NCBI RefSeq assembly: GCF_035515035.1
Contig: NZ_DATJCA010000169.1
Location: 1-64,000, forward strand
Source of the DNA: Gelidibacter sp035515035
GTDB lineage: Bacteria; Bacteroidota; Bacteroidia; Flavobacteriales; Flavobacteriaceae
Direction: 5' to 3'
Length of the DNA: 64,000 nucleotides
How positions within the stretch are numbered: the first letter of the stretch is position 1; each line of letters starts with the position of its first letter. The notes under the pieces are model-generated. The model was not told the DNA's origin, made no database searches, and worked only from the letters and a program-made list of their open reading frames with translations. A program made the position numbers and the translations under genes. Below are positions 52,333 through 60,867 of the stretch, in pieces.

Positions 52333-54357
52333 TTATTCATACTTCTTAAACCAAGCCAAAATATGCGCCACCTTACTGATCAAATTACTTGGTCTTTGAA
52401 CGATATTATGATAGGCTTCAGGAATTTCAACTAAAACGGTTTCTATTTTTCTAAGTTTTAAAGCATGATAAAGTTGCTTTGCCTCACTTGGCGGCGTTCT
52501 TAAATCGTTCATTCCTACCATGACCATCGTTGGCGTTTCTATATTGCCCACCAATGAAATTGGCGAAAATTTCCAATAGGCTTCAAAATTTTCCCAAGGT
52601 TGCCCATCATAACGTGAATTAGCATAGCCATAATAATTATCCGCTACCAAGGTTTTACTGATCCAATTGACCACAGGTTTCACTACTGCTGCAGCTTTAA
52701 AGCGATTATTCTTTCCAATCATCCAGGTGGTCATGATACCGCCAGCACTGCCTCCGGTAACGTATAATTTATCATTATCAACAATGCCCTTTTCAACTAA
52801 ATAATCCACCCCATCCAAGACATCGTTATAATCTTGACCTGGATAATTATTCTTTAATAAATTCCCGAATTCTTCGCCATAACTTGTACTCCCACGCGGA
52901 TTGGGATAAAAGACCACATACCCCTCAGCAGCAAACAACTGGATTTCAGCGGTAAATCGGTCACCATAATTCAAAATGGGTCCGCCATGATTCTCAACGA
53001 TCAATGGATACTTTTTAGAGGCGTCATAAAATGGCGGTTTAACAATCCAACCTTGAATGTTCCTGCCGTCAAAAGTGGAGGTGTACCACACTTCTTCGGT
53101 TTTGCCCAATTCACGAAACGCAAGCACATCGGCATTTAAATTGGTGATTAACCTAGCCGGTTTTTTATTTTGGATGACCGCTAATTCCGCTGGATATTCT
53201 GGTCGCGATTGCGTATAGACCAGGGTGCCATTTTGGGACACGGCATACGACCCTGACGCATACGGTCTTCCAATGGTCGTTCCACCAACATTATCAGCCA
53301 ATTTTGTAATTTTTCCCGAGGTGGTAATATGTCCTATTTTGGTATTCCCTTTTTCGTCATACATAAAATACAAGCCTTTCCCGCTCGAGTCCCACGTAAT
53401 ATCAGAAACGCTGGAATCTAAATTTGAAGAAATAACACGTTTGTTACTGCCATCGCTGTTCATCAAATGCAACAACGTGTTTTGATGGTCCTCCGCGCGA
53501 TCTTCATACCCTAAATACGCCACCGTTTTTCCGTCGGGCGATACTTGAGGAGAATGGTCGGGTCCATCTTGAGAGGTTAACGCTGTAATTTCTTTGGTAG
53601 CAACATTCACCTTATAAACTTCGCTATTTCTAAATCGGTATTCCCAATCTTCAAATCGGTTTGAGGAAAAATAAATCTCTTTCCCATCCGGAGAAAAGGA
53701 CAGATTGCCCCGATGGCTATAATTATCACTGGTCAATTGTCTGGCTGTACCTCCTTCGGCAGGAATTACAAAGACATGCGTAAATCCTGGTTCCATATAC
53801 CCACTGCCATCGGCTTCATGCTTGAGTCGGTCAGTAATTCGCGCTGGTTCCGCCCATTTAGCACCTTTAGGTTTTTCCGGTAATTTCGCCACAACTGGCG
53901 GTTTTTCTGAAATGAACATGGTAAATGCAATCCATTTTCCATCAGGCGACCAGGTTAACGCACTTGGCGATTTTTCCAATTGGGAAATTCTGGCAATTTG
54001 ACCAGTTTCTGTCCAATACATATATATTTCTGACCCTTCATCCGTCGTACTTGAAAACACAATACGATCCCCATTTGGCGACCAACTGGCTTGTGATTCG
54101 CTGACTTCGCGTGACGTCAATTTGCGATGAGACGTCCCGTCAGCGTTGACAATCCAGAGGTTGCCTTTGGTATTGTCCTTCATCATATCAAATCCATTTC
54201 TTTTATAGACCACTTGCGAGCCGTCAGGAGAAATCTGTGGATCAGTAACCCACTCCAACGCGAAAACATCCATAGGCTGAAAGGGTAGTTTTTGCGTTTG
54301 CGAAACGATAAATTGAATACTAAAAAAACCTAGTAAAAGACTGAGAAATCGGACCAT
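52333..54357 (-). CDS. S9-family prolyl oligopeptidase/acylaminoacyl peptidase
   Basis: A 674-residue secreted serine peptidase. A signal peptide (about 1-20) is followed by a PD40-type beta-propeller (about 30-400) with repeated SPDGK motifs (for example SWSPNGDRIVF, TWSPDGKWIAF, SFSPDGKEIYF). The C-terminal alpha/beta hydrolase domain has nucleophile GGSAGG (about 545-550) and catalytic His in EAYHNI near the end; the Asp is probably in MVGMNDLRTPP. It likely trims oligopeptides in the periplasm. Monocistronic. Confidence 0.92.
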   Translation of the reverse strand: MVRFLSLLLGFFSIQFIVSQTQKLPFQPMDVFALEWVTDPQISPDGSQVVYKRNGFDMMKDNTKGNLWIVNADGTSHRKLTSREVSESQASWSPNGDRIVFSSTTDEGSEIYMYWTETGQIARISQLEKSPSALTWSPDGKWIAFTMFISEKPPVVAKLPEKPKGAKWAEPARITDRLKHEADGSGYMEPGFTHVFVIPAEGGTARQLTSDNYSHRGNLSFSPDGKEIYFSSNRFEDWEYRFRNSEVYKVNVATKEITALTSQDGPDHSPQVSPDGKTVAYLGYEDRAEDHQNTLLHLMNSDGSNKRVISSNLDSSVSDITWDSSGKGLYFMYDEKGNTKIGHITTSGKITKLADNVGGTTIGRPYASGSYAVSQNGTLVYTQSRPEYPAELAVIQNKKPARLITNLNADVLAFRELGKTEEVWYTSTFDGRNIQGWIVKPPFYDASKKYPLIVENHGGPILNYGDRFTAEIQLFAAEGYVVFYPNPRGSTSYGEEFGNLLKNNYPGQDYNDVLDGVDYLVEKGIVDNDKLYVTGGSAGGIMTTWMIGKNNRFKAAAVVKPVVNWISKTLVADNYYGYANSRYDGQPWENFEAYWKFSPISLVGNIETPTMVMVGMNDLRTPPSEAKQLYHALKLRKIETVLVEIPEAYHNIVQRPSNLISKVAHILAWFKKYE

Positions 54358-54447
54358 AAAAAAGAATTAAATTTTAAATGCTCAAGTTACTGATTATTTA
54401 AAATTACAGCACTAAGAAAATTTGGAGGAGATATATCAGCAGAAAGA

Positions 54448-55113
54448 CTATGAATTATGCGACACTTCCTGCAAGAACAAGTTTTTGGCGACATTTTCCG
54501 AAACCACCAATTCAATAGCATTGAATTTGATTTTCACCGAATTATCAAAAGGCTCTTTATGGATTATTTGTATTGTGGTACCGAGACTGATATGATTCGC
54601 ATCCAAATACTTTAGAAAATCACTCGAGCTGTCATGCACGCCTACACAAACATATGTCAAACCTTCCTGGGCATCCGAAAGACTCGTTTTGTCTATCTGT
54701 TCAATATTCCCATGTTGATCCGGAATGGGATCGCCGTGCGGATCTACTTTCGGGAAACCCAAAAACTCATCGAGTTTATCCGTTAATTTTTCTGATTTGA
54801 TATGTTCCAGTTGTTCGGCAACGTCATGCACTTCATCCCAAGAAAAATTAAGCTTTTCCAACAAAAAGACTTCCCAAAGCCTATGTTTTCTCACCACCTT
54901 AACGGCATGGGCACGACCAGCCTTAGAAAGCGTAACGCCTTGATACGGAATATAGGAAACCATATTTTTCTCGGCCAACTTCTTGATCATATCTGTAACA
55001 GAAGATGCCTTGGTTTGCATTTCTTCAGCTAACGCATTTGTCGATACATCATTGGAAGACTGATTTTCTAGATGGTAAATAGCTTTAAGGTAATTTTCTT
55101 CTGCGAGTGTCAT
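54448..55113 (-). CDS. DtxR/MntR-family metal-dependent repressor
   Basis: A 221-residue regulator from MTLAEENYLKAIYHLE (55113). The longer ORF to 55155 is rejected because the exact -7 box (55132-55139) lies inside it. The winged HTH (about 1-65) has TNALAEEMQTKASSVTDMIKKLAEKNMVSY. The dimerisation/metal domain contains VRKHRLWEVFLLEKL, VAEQLEHI and VDPHGDPIPD. A C-terminal FeoA/SH3-like domain (about 145-215) follows. It is divergent from the TroABCD-like genes, as TroR/MntR-type repressors often are. An operator-like inverted repeat overlaps its promoter. Confidence 0.92.
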   Translation of the reverse strand: MTLAEENYLKAIYHLENQSSNDVSTNALAEEMQTKASSVTDMIKKLAEKNMVSYIPYQGVTLSKAGRAHAVKVVRKHRLWEVFLLEKLNFSWDEVHDVAEQLEHIKSEKLTDKLDEFLGFPKVDPHGDPIPDQHGNIEQIDKTSLSDAQEGLTYVCVGVHDSSSDFLKYLDANHISLGTTIQIIHKEPFDNSVKIKFNAIELVVSENVAKNLFLQEVSHNS

Positions 55114-55131
55114 ACAAAATAAGATTATCCA

Positions 55132-55139
55132 CAAATATA
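55132..55139 (-). promoter_or_regulatory. -7 box of the DtxR-family gene
   Basis: TATATTTG on the minus strand, exact consensus, 18 nt before the ATG at 55113. Confidence 0.7.
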
Positions 55140-55146
55140 AATTTTT

Positions 55147-55179
55147 TTTAGACAAAAAGATTATTTAGTTTTGTCTAAA
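55147..55179. promoter_or_regulatory. Putative DtxR-family operator
   Basis: Inverted repeat TTTAGACAAAA / TTTTGTCTAAA with an 11-nt spacer. Its right half also forms the shorter palindrome TTTAG-N6-CTAAA (55164-55179). It covers the -33 region of the regulator's own promoter, so autorepression is likely (inference). Confidence 0.65.
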
Positions 55180-55477
55180 CTTTTAATTCGTGTTATAGTT
55201 ATCTAACTTTGGCTAGCAGCATAAGCCACTATCATTCGGATTGAACCATCCAAAATTTGATTTTAATAGAGTATTTATTCAGCAACAGGTTGGATTTTAT
55301 AATTATCACTAAAACTTTGCTCTGTTGTTCACTTAAATAAAATCCTATGAGGCTTGCGTGATCCATTTTAATACCGATGAATTTACCAACTTCCCACTTA
55401 ACTTGTCATAAGAAATAGCTAATAATCAGCCATACATCCTCATTTTTTTAGTACTTTCGTAACATATATTTAGACTC
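55180..55477. other. Divergent intergenic region before the metal ABC genes
   Basis: About 300 nt without a credible gene. A -7-like TACTTTCG (about 55452-55459) and the half-site TTTAGAC (55469-55475) just before the ATG at 55478 may control the metal transporter. Confidence 0.5.
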
Positions 55478-56389
55478 ATGAAAAAAATAGTTTGCGTTTT
55501 ATTAACTTTAATTTGTTTTTCGGCCTGTAAAGATGCGACGCCAGACAACGGCAACCTCAACATCGTAACTACCACCACCTTAATCACCGATTTATTGAAC
55601 AACATTGGCGGTGATAAACTGAATGTTGAAGGGTTGATGGGAAGTGGGGTTGATCCACACTTATATAAAGCAAGTGCCGGAGATGTTACGAAATTGGCAA
55701 ATGCCGATTTGATCTTTTATGGCGGATTGCATTTGGAAGGCAAACTCGTTGATGTTTTTGAAAAAATGGAAAGTCAGAATATTAAAACCATTGCCGTTTC
55801 GGATGCTTTGGATAAAAGCACGTTAATTGGATCAGAATATTTCGCCTCAAATTATGACCCGCATATCTGGTTTGATGTTCACAATTGGGAACTCATTACC
55901 ACCTTTGTGGTCCAACAACTTTCTGAAGCCGATCCTGAAAACAAAACACTTTATGAGGAAAACGGCAAAACCTACCTTGAGAAATTAAAAGTCTTGGATG
56001 TAGAGATCAAAGCCATTATAGACACGCTTCCAAAAGAAAAAAGAATTTTGGTTACCGCTCATGACGCCTTTAATTATTTTGGACAAGCCTACGGATTTGA
56101 AGTGGTCGGTTTGCAAGGTCTATCCACGGCTACTGAAGCTGGGGTGCAGGATGTTCAAAATTTGTCTAACTTTATTATCGATAAAAAAATAAAAGCCATT
56201 TTTGTGGAGAGCTCGGTACCAAGGCGCACCATTGAAGCCCTTCAAGCTGCCGTGAACTCAAAAAACCATCACGTCGAAATTGGAGGTACCTTATATTCTG
56301 ACGCTTTAGGAAACGCTGGCACCGTTGAAGGGACTTATATTGGGATGTTTAAATATAATGTAAATACGATTGTGAATGCGTTGCGATAA
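55478..56389 (+). CDS. Metal ABC transporter substrate-binding lipoprotein (TroA/ZnuA family)
   Basis: A 303-residue cluster A-I binding protein with a lipobox (CFSAC, Cys17). The metal ligands fall at His61 (GVDPHLY), His129 (DPHIWFD), His195 (TAHDAFNYFG) and Asp275 (LYSDALG), a His3-Asp set like that of Treponema TroA, which binds Zn and Mn; manganese-selective PsaA/MntC proteins have Glu in the third place. It lacks the long His-rich loop of ZnuA. First gene of the transporter locus, likely regulated by the divergent DtxR-family protein. Confidence 0.92.
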   Translation: MKKIVCVLLTLICFSACKDATPDNGNLNIVTTTTLITDLLNNIGGDKLNVEGLMGSGVDPHLYKASAGDVTKLANADLIFYGGLHLEGKLVDVFEKMESQNIKTIAVSDALDKSTLIGSEYFASNYDPHIWFDVHNWELITTFVVQQLSEADPENKTLYEENGKTYLEKLKVLDVEIKAIIDTLPKEKRILVTAHDAFNYFGQAYGFEVVGLQGLSTATEAGVQDVQNLSNFIIDKKIKAIFVESSVPRRTIEALQAAVNSKNHHVEIGGTLYSDALGNAGTVEGTYIGMFKYNVNTIVNALR

Positions 56390-56407
56390 TTCCTGCGAAG
56401 GCAGGAA
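56390..56407. repeat. REP-like hairpin 1
   Basis: TTCCTGC-GAAG-GCAGGAA, perfect 7-bp arms, starting directly after the stop codon of the binding-protein gene. Confidence 0.75.
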
Positions 56408-56561
56408 ACCGTTTGGTTCAACATAGTTAATCTGGGGAAAATCAGAACTCATATAATGGAATCTCTACATTAGAAGAAATCCAGAATATCCAACTTCAAA
56501 TTTTGACTTCCAACAGCATGACGAGCAATATTGCTTTAAAACAACACAGAGTTCAAATGAA

Positions 56562-57374
56562 ATGAAATCAATGGACAACATAAAAAATACGCATTCCCAG
56601 GACGATTCTCCTGCCTCCCTGTCTGCCGACGAGGCAGGCGCAAGAGTTTTGGCGGTAAAGGTGGACGATTTAACCGTGGCTTATAACTACAAGCCGGTGC
56701 TTTGGGATATCGATCTTGAAATCCCTGAAGGCGTCCTTATGGCCATTGTGGGTCCTAATGGGGCTGGAAAATCCACCTTGATCAAAGCCATTTTAGGAAT
56801 TCTAAAACCTATTGCCGGAAGTGTTAGTATTTATGGCAAACCTTACCATAAGCAGCGTTCCCATGTGGCTTATGTGCCACAAAAAGGAAGTGTGGACTGG
56901 GATTTCCCTACCGTTGCATTGGATGTGGTGATGATGGGAACTTATGGCAGCTTGGGTTGGATCAAACGTCCGGGAGTCAAAGAAAAAAAAGCAGCCCTGG
57001 AAGCTTTAGAAAAGGTAGGCATGCTCCCTTTTAAAGACCGACAGATCAGTCAGCTTTCTGGGGGTCAACAGCAACGGATATTTTTGGCAAGAGCCTTGGT
57101 ACAGGATGCGTCCATCTATTTTATGGATGAGCCTTTTCAAGGTGTGGATGCGACTACGGAAATTGCCATTATCAATATTTTAAAGGAATTACGAAAAGCA
57201 GGAAAAACGGTAGTTGTTGTGCATCATGACTTACAGACCGTTCCTGAATATTTTGATTGGGTCACTTTTTTAAACGTTAAAAAAATCGCTACAGGTCCTG
57301 TAAAAGATATTTTTAATGATGATAATTTGACCAAGACCTATGGTATTAATTATAAGGTGAGTGTGCAGAAATAG
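56562..57374 (+). CDS. Metal ABC transporter ATP-binding protein
   Basis: A 270-residue ATPase with Walker A GPNGAGKST (about 65-73), signature LSGGQQQR (about 168-175) and Walker B ASIYFMDEP (about 186-194), of the Mn/Zn (TroB/MntB/ZnuC) group. The ~30 residues before the core (SQDDSPASLSADEAGARV) are not normal for the family and are partly encoded by a CCTGCCTC/GAGGCAGG hairpin (56610-56638), so a REP-like element seems to have entered the 5' end of the gene. The family core begins near VKVDDLTVAYNYKPVLWD, so a later start codon is possible. Confidence 0.9.
   Translation: MKSMDNIKNTHSQDDSPASLSADEAGARVLAVKVDDLTVAYNYKPVLWDIDLEIPEGVLMAIVGPNGAGKSTLIKAILGILKPIAGSVSIYGKPYHKQRSHVAYVPQKGSVDWDFPTVALDVVMMGTYGSLGWIKRPGVKEKKAALEALEKVGMLPFKDRQISQLSGGQQQRIFLARALVQDASIYFMDEPFQGVDATTEIAIINILKELRKAGKTVVVVHHDLQTVPEYFDWVTFLNVKKIATGPVKDIFNDDNLTKTYGINYKVSVQK
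56610..56638. repeat. REP-like hairpin 2 inside the ATPase gene
   Basis: CCTGCCTC / GAGGCAGG, perfect 8-bp arms with a 13-nt loop, in frame within the first 30 codons of the ATP-binding protein gene. Confidence 0.65.
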
Positions 57375-57378
57375 CACA

Positions 57379-57398
57379 ATTCCTGCGGAGGCAGGAAT
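57379..57398. repeat. REP-like hairpin 3
   Basis: ATTCCTGC-GGAG-GCAGGAAT, perfect 8-bp arms, just after the ATPase stop codon. Confidence 0.75.
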
Positions 57399-57445
57399 CT
57401 TAGGAATAGCAGCCAACTCACAAACTATATTAGAGCTTTTGCGCA

Positions 57446-57585
57446 ATGATTAAACAATCACGATGATTAAAAAATAAAAATAAAGTCAACCACTGACAAA
57501 AATCGTTGAATAACCTGAAAGGTTTGAAGAAAATAAATCTATGATTATTGAAACAATCACAATGATTTGAAATTATAAAAATAAA
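57446..57585 (+). repeat. Direct repeat pair between ATPase and permease genes
   Basis: Copy a (about 57446-57484) and copy b (about 57541-57585) share ATGATTA, AAACAATCAC, ATGATT and an AT-rich tail AAAAATAAA. They lie in the 240-nt spacer flanked by REP-like hairpins 3 and 4, which has no gene of its own. Confidence 0.55.
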
Positions 57586-57589
57586 AAAG

Positions 57590-57609
57590 ATTCCTGCCTG
57601 CGCAGGAAT
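57590..57609. repeat. REP-like hairpin 4
   Basis: ATTCCTGC-CTGC-GCAGGAAT, perfect 8-bp arms, ending 5 nt before the permease ATG, so it would sit in the translation initiation region of that gene. Confidence 0.75.
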
Positions 57610-57614
57610 AGGGT

Positions 57615-58742
57615 ATGAATTTACAGGACTATTTTTCTTTAGTTTTTAGCGATTACACGCTTCGCACCATCACCTTGGGCACCGCCATTTTGGGCGCTGT
57701 TACGGGAATGCTTGGGAGTTTTGCGGTGTTGCGCAAACAAAGTTTGCTGGGTGATGCCATTTCTCATGCTGCCCTTCCAGGAATCGCCTTGGCATTTTTA
57801 ATTACCGGCGCCAAAGACACCAACACCTTACTTCTTGGTGCTTTGGTCAGCGGCCTCGTGGGCACGTTTTGGATCCGAGGCATCGTGACTAAGACGCACT
57901 TAAAATCGGATACTGCTTTGGGTCTTATCCTCTCCCTATTTTTTGGGTTTGGGATGCTGTTGCTCACTTTCATCCAAAAGCAGCCCAACGCCAATCAAGC
58001 GGGATTGGACAAATATTTATTCGGACAGGCAGCAACCTTGGTGGAAAGTGATGTTTGGTTAATGGCGATTGTCACCGGGATTTGTTTGATCGTCATGCTG
58101 TTATTTTGGAAGGAATTCAAACTTTTACTTTTTGATCCGGACTATACTAAAACCTTAGGTTTCAACACCAAATTTATAGATATTTTGATCACCACATTTA
58201 TTGTATTGGCCATTGTTTTGGGACTACAGACTGTTGGCGTCGTTTTGATGAGTGCCATGTTATTGGCTCCCGCTGCAGCGGCAAGACAATGGACCAACAG
58301 TTTGGGTACAATGGTCTTTTTAGCCGCAATCTTCGGTGCGTTTTCAGGAGTTTTTGGAACAGCCATCAGCGCCAGTCAAGACAACCTTTCTACCGGACCG
58401 GTCATTGTTATTGTAGCCTCTATATTTGTGATTTTTTCATTCGTTTTTTCACCAGGCAGAGGTTTGTTATTTCGTCAAATCCGATTTATTAAAAACAGAA
58501 GGGATTTGGAATTTCAAAAAACCCTCGCCTTTATGTATCATATTGCAGAGACCCACGAGGATATTTCGCATCCGCATACCATTAAAATATTAAACAACTT
58601 TCAAGGTTTTACACGGAAGACACTACAAAAATTAGTCGATAAAAACTATGTGACCTTAGATGGAGCCATGTGGAGCTTGACGGAAGAAGGCTTTGAAACC
58701 GCCGCCAATTTATACAACCAAAATTTCAAGAAACATGAGTAA
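57615..58742 (+). CDS. Metal ABC transporter permease 1 with winged-helix-like tail
   Basis: A 375-residue TroC/MntC-type permease. About nine hydrophobic helices span residues 13-290, with the family motif GSFAVLRKQSLLGDAISHAALPGIALAFL near the N-terminus. The last ~85 residues are soluble and end in a DtxR-like winged-helix pattern (FTRKTLQKLVDKNYVTLDG then WSLTEEGFETA). Simple permeases such as ZnuB (about 260-290 residues) lack this tail; chlamydial YtgC carries a related regulator fusion. It overlaps the second permease gene by 8 nt. Confidence 0.9.
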   Translation: MNLQDYFSLVFSDYTLRTITLGTAILGAVTGMLGSFAVLRKQSLLGDAISHAALPGIALAFLITGAKDTNTLLLGALVSGLVGTFWIRGIVTKTHLKSDTALGLILSLFFGFGMLLLTFIQKQPNANQAGLDKYLFGQAATLVESDVWLMAIVTGICLIVMLLFWKEFKLLLFDPDYTKTLGFNTKFIDILITTFIVLAIVLGLQTVGVVLMSAMLLAPAAAARQWTNSLGTMVFLAAIFGAFSGVFGTAISASQDNLSTGPVIVIVASIFVIFSFVFSPGRGLLFRQIRFIKNRRDLEFQKTLAFMYHIAETHEDISHPHTIKILNNFQGFTRKTLQKLVDKNYVTLDGAMWSLTEEGFETAANLYNQNFKKHE

Positions 58743-59895
58743 CGCCCAGTTGGAAATACAGCTTATTGCCAGTCTGGTTGCCATTGCCTGTGCCATTCCG
58801 GGTACCTTTTTGGTGCTTCGTAAAATGGCGATGATCAGTGATGCCATTAGCCACTCCATCCTTCCAGGTCTTGTCGTTGGTTTTTTTATCACACAGGACC
58901 TCAACTCCCCACTCCTCATTTTATTGGCCGCACTTACGGGGGTCATTACGGTTATTTTAGTTGAGCGCATTCAAAAAACAGGTTTGGTCAAAGAAGATAC
59001 CGCCATCGGATTGGTATTTCCCGCCATGTTCAGTATTGGGGTCATCATGATTGCGAAAAACGCTAATGATATACATTTGGATGTCGACGCTGTATTGCTG
59101 GGCGAATTAGCTTTTGCACCTTTTGATCGACTCACGATTGGAGGCACAGATATAGGTCCGAAATCATTATGGGTAATCGGAATTATTTTACTGACAACTG
59201 TCGCTCTTTTAATCGCTTTTTTCAAAGAATTAAAGTTAAGTACTTTTGATCCCGGATTATCCGCCTCCTTAGGCTTTTCGCCGGTACTCATTCATTACGG
59301 TCTAATGACCATGTCATCCATTACAACAGTTGGTGCTTTTGATGCCGTAGGTGCAATTTTGGTTGTGGCACTCATGATTGCCCCGGCTGCCTGTGCTTAT
59401 CTACTCACCACAAATTTGAAGAAAATGCTCGGACTCGCCATATTTTTCGGGGTTTTTGGAGCCATTTCCGGGTATTGGATAGCTCATTGGCTGGATGCTT
59501 CCATTGCTGGTTCTATTGCAACCATGCTTGGGGTTGTGTTTTTTCTGGTGTATTTATTTGCCCCAAGTAAGGGCTTGATTGCCGTGATGTATAGAGAGAA
59601 AAGACAACAAATTGAAGTCTCCTTATTGACTTTTTTACTCCATCTTAAAAATCACAGTGAAGAGGAAGAACGCCATGTCAACCACCTCAATGAGCATATC
59701 AATTGGCAAAAAGTGCGAAGTAAGACCGTGCTGGATTTAGCGCTTAAAAACAATATGATTCTCATTAAGAATAAAGTCGTATCGCTCACCGAAAAAGGTG
59801 ATGAATTCACGTCCCAAGCCATTGACTATATCATTACCAATGAAGACACTCAGATTGAAGACATGAAAAAGCATTTCTTTTTATTTAGAGGATAA
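58735..59895 (+). CDS. Metal ABC transporter permease 2 with winged-helix-like tail
   Basis: A 386-residue TroD/MntD-type permease from the ATG at 58735 (MSNAQLEIQLIASLVAIACAIPG), which overlaps the end of permease 1; the longer frame to 58693 has no support. Helices span about 8-285 with FLVLRKMAMISDAISHSILPGLVVGF. The soluble C-terminal tail (about 290-386) again shows a winged-helix-like segment (VLDLALKNNMILIKNKVVSLTEKGDEF). Two different permeases with one ATPase indicate a heterodimeric channel as in TroABCD systems. Confidence 0.9.
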   Translation: MSNAQLEIQLIASLVAIACAIPGTFLVLRKMAMISDAISHSILPGLVVGFFITQDLNSPLLILLAALTGVITVILVERIQKTGLVKEDTAIGLVFPAMFSIGVIMIAKNANDIHLDVDAVLLGELAFAPFDRLTIGGTDIGPKSLWVIGIILLTTVALLIAFFKELKLSTFDPGLSASLGFSPVLIHYGLMTMSSITTVGAFDAVGAILVVALMIAPAACAYLLTTNLKKMLGLAIFFGVFGAISGYWIAHWLDASIAGSIATMLGVVFFLVYLFAPSKGLIAVMYREKRQQIEVSLLTFLLHLKNHSEEEERHVNHLNEHINWQKVRSKTVLDLALKNNMILIKNKVVSLTEKGDEFTSQAIDYIITNEDTQIEDMKKHFFLFRG

Positions 59896-60082
59896 AGTCT
59901 TACAAAATTTCCAATTCATTTTTCGAGACACAAATTCTTATAGTAAATCATATAAAATTATGACAGGAATCGATATGACAAACAGAATTAAAATCTCACA
60001 GAATGATCTGAAAGCTTAGTAGTTTAAGCAAATTTTCGCCCTTGTTTACGGGTTAAATTTTTCAAATATCCTAGGTAACAAA

Positions 60083-60099
60083 TAATTTTGCTAACTTTG
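60083..60099 (+). promoter_or_regulatory. Twin -7 boxes of the amidase gene
   Basis: TAATTTTG (60083-60090) and TAACTTTG (60092-60099) both match TAnnTTTG, 30 and 21 nt before the ATG at 60121. Confidence 0.55.
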
Positions 60100-60120
60100 A
60101 TATTCACCTAACTTATAACA

Positions 60121-60783
60121 ATGAAATACTCGCTTTTTTGCATTAGTCTGTTTTTGTTATTTTCTTGCGGCACTTCGAAAAAGATAGTGGATAAACCGAT
60201 TGTTTTTGATGAAGAGCGGATCCAACTCACCAAAGAATACCTATCTACACGCTATGGTCTAGAACAAGACAAGCCGATTATTGTACCCAAAATGATTGTA
60301 TTGCATTGGACAGCAATCCCAACACTCCAAGAATCTTTTGATGCGTTCTATACATCGCAACTACCAAGCAGACCTGATATTGCTACTGCAAGTGCTTTAA
60401 ATGTATCCTCTCAGTTTTTAGTCGATCAGGATGGCACCATTTACCGGTTGATGCCAGAATTAACCATGGCAAGGCACGTCATTGGTTTAAATCACACTGC
60501 CATTGGCATTGAAAATGTTGGAGGCACTAAAGATGTACCTCTGACCCATGAGCAAATTAAAGCGAATATTTGGTTGGTCAACTATTTGAGTAAAAAATAT
60601 CCTATTGAATATCTTATCGGCCATTATGAGTATACTAATTTTGAAGGTCATGAGTTATGGCTTGAGAAGGATGATGGCTATAGAACCAAAAAAGTTGATC
60701 CTGGCGAGGACTTTATGAAAGCCGTCAGAAAGAAAACCCGAAAACTTAAATTAAAATCAGCCCCAGTAACTACAACTCATTAA
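60121..60783 (+). CDS. N-acetylmuramoyl-L-alanine amidase lipoprotein (Amidase_2/AmpD fold)
   Basis: A 220-residue lipoprotein (lipobox LLFSC, Cys16). The zinc ligands of the Amidase_2 fold are visible: His in IVLHWTA (about 61), His in IGHYEY (about 168) and Asp in KVDPGEDF (about 192). NHTAIGIENVGG is the conserved central strand. It cleaves the MurNAc-L-Ala bond of peptidoglycan or muropeptides, here at the envelope, not in the cytoplasm as AmpD does. Cell-wall genes follow (M14 peptidase, PBP4-type). Confidence 0.9.
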   Translation: MKYSLFCISLFLLFSCGTSKKIVDKPIVFDEERIQLTKEYLSTRYGLEQDKPIIVPKMIVLHWTAIPTLQESFDAFYTSQLPSRPDIATASALNVSSQFLVDQDGTIYRLMPELTMARHVIGLNHTAIGIENVGGTKDVPLTHEQIKANIWLVNYLSKKYPIEYLIGHYEYTNFEGHELWLEKDDGYRTKKVDPGEDFMKAVRKKTRKLKLKSAPVTTTH

Positions 60784-60867
60784 AGATAAGGTGTCTATTC
60801 CAAAGTTTATAATAAACCGATAGTCTTTTCACGACAGTTCTTTGATCATTAAACAAAAAATATACAA

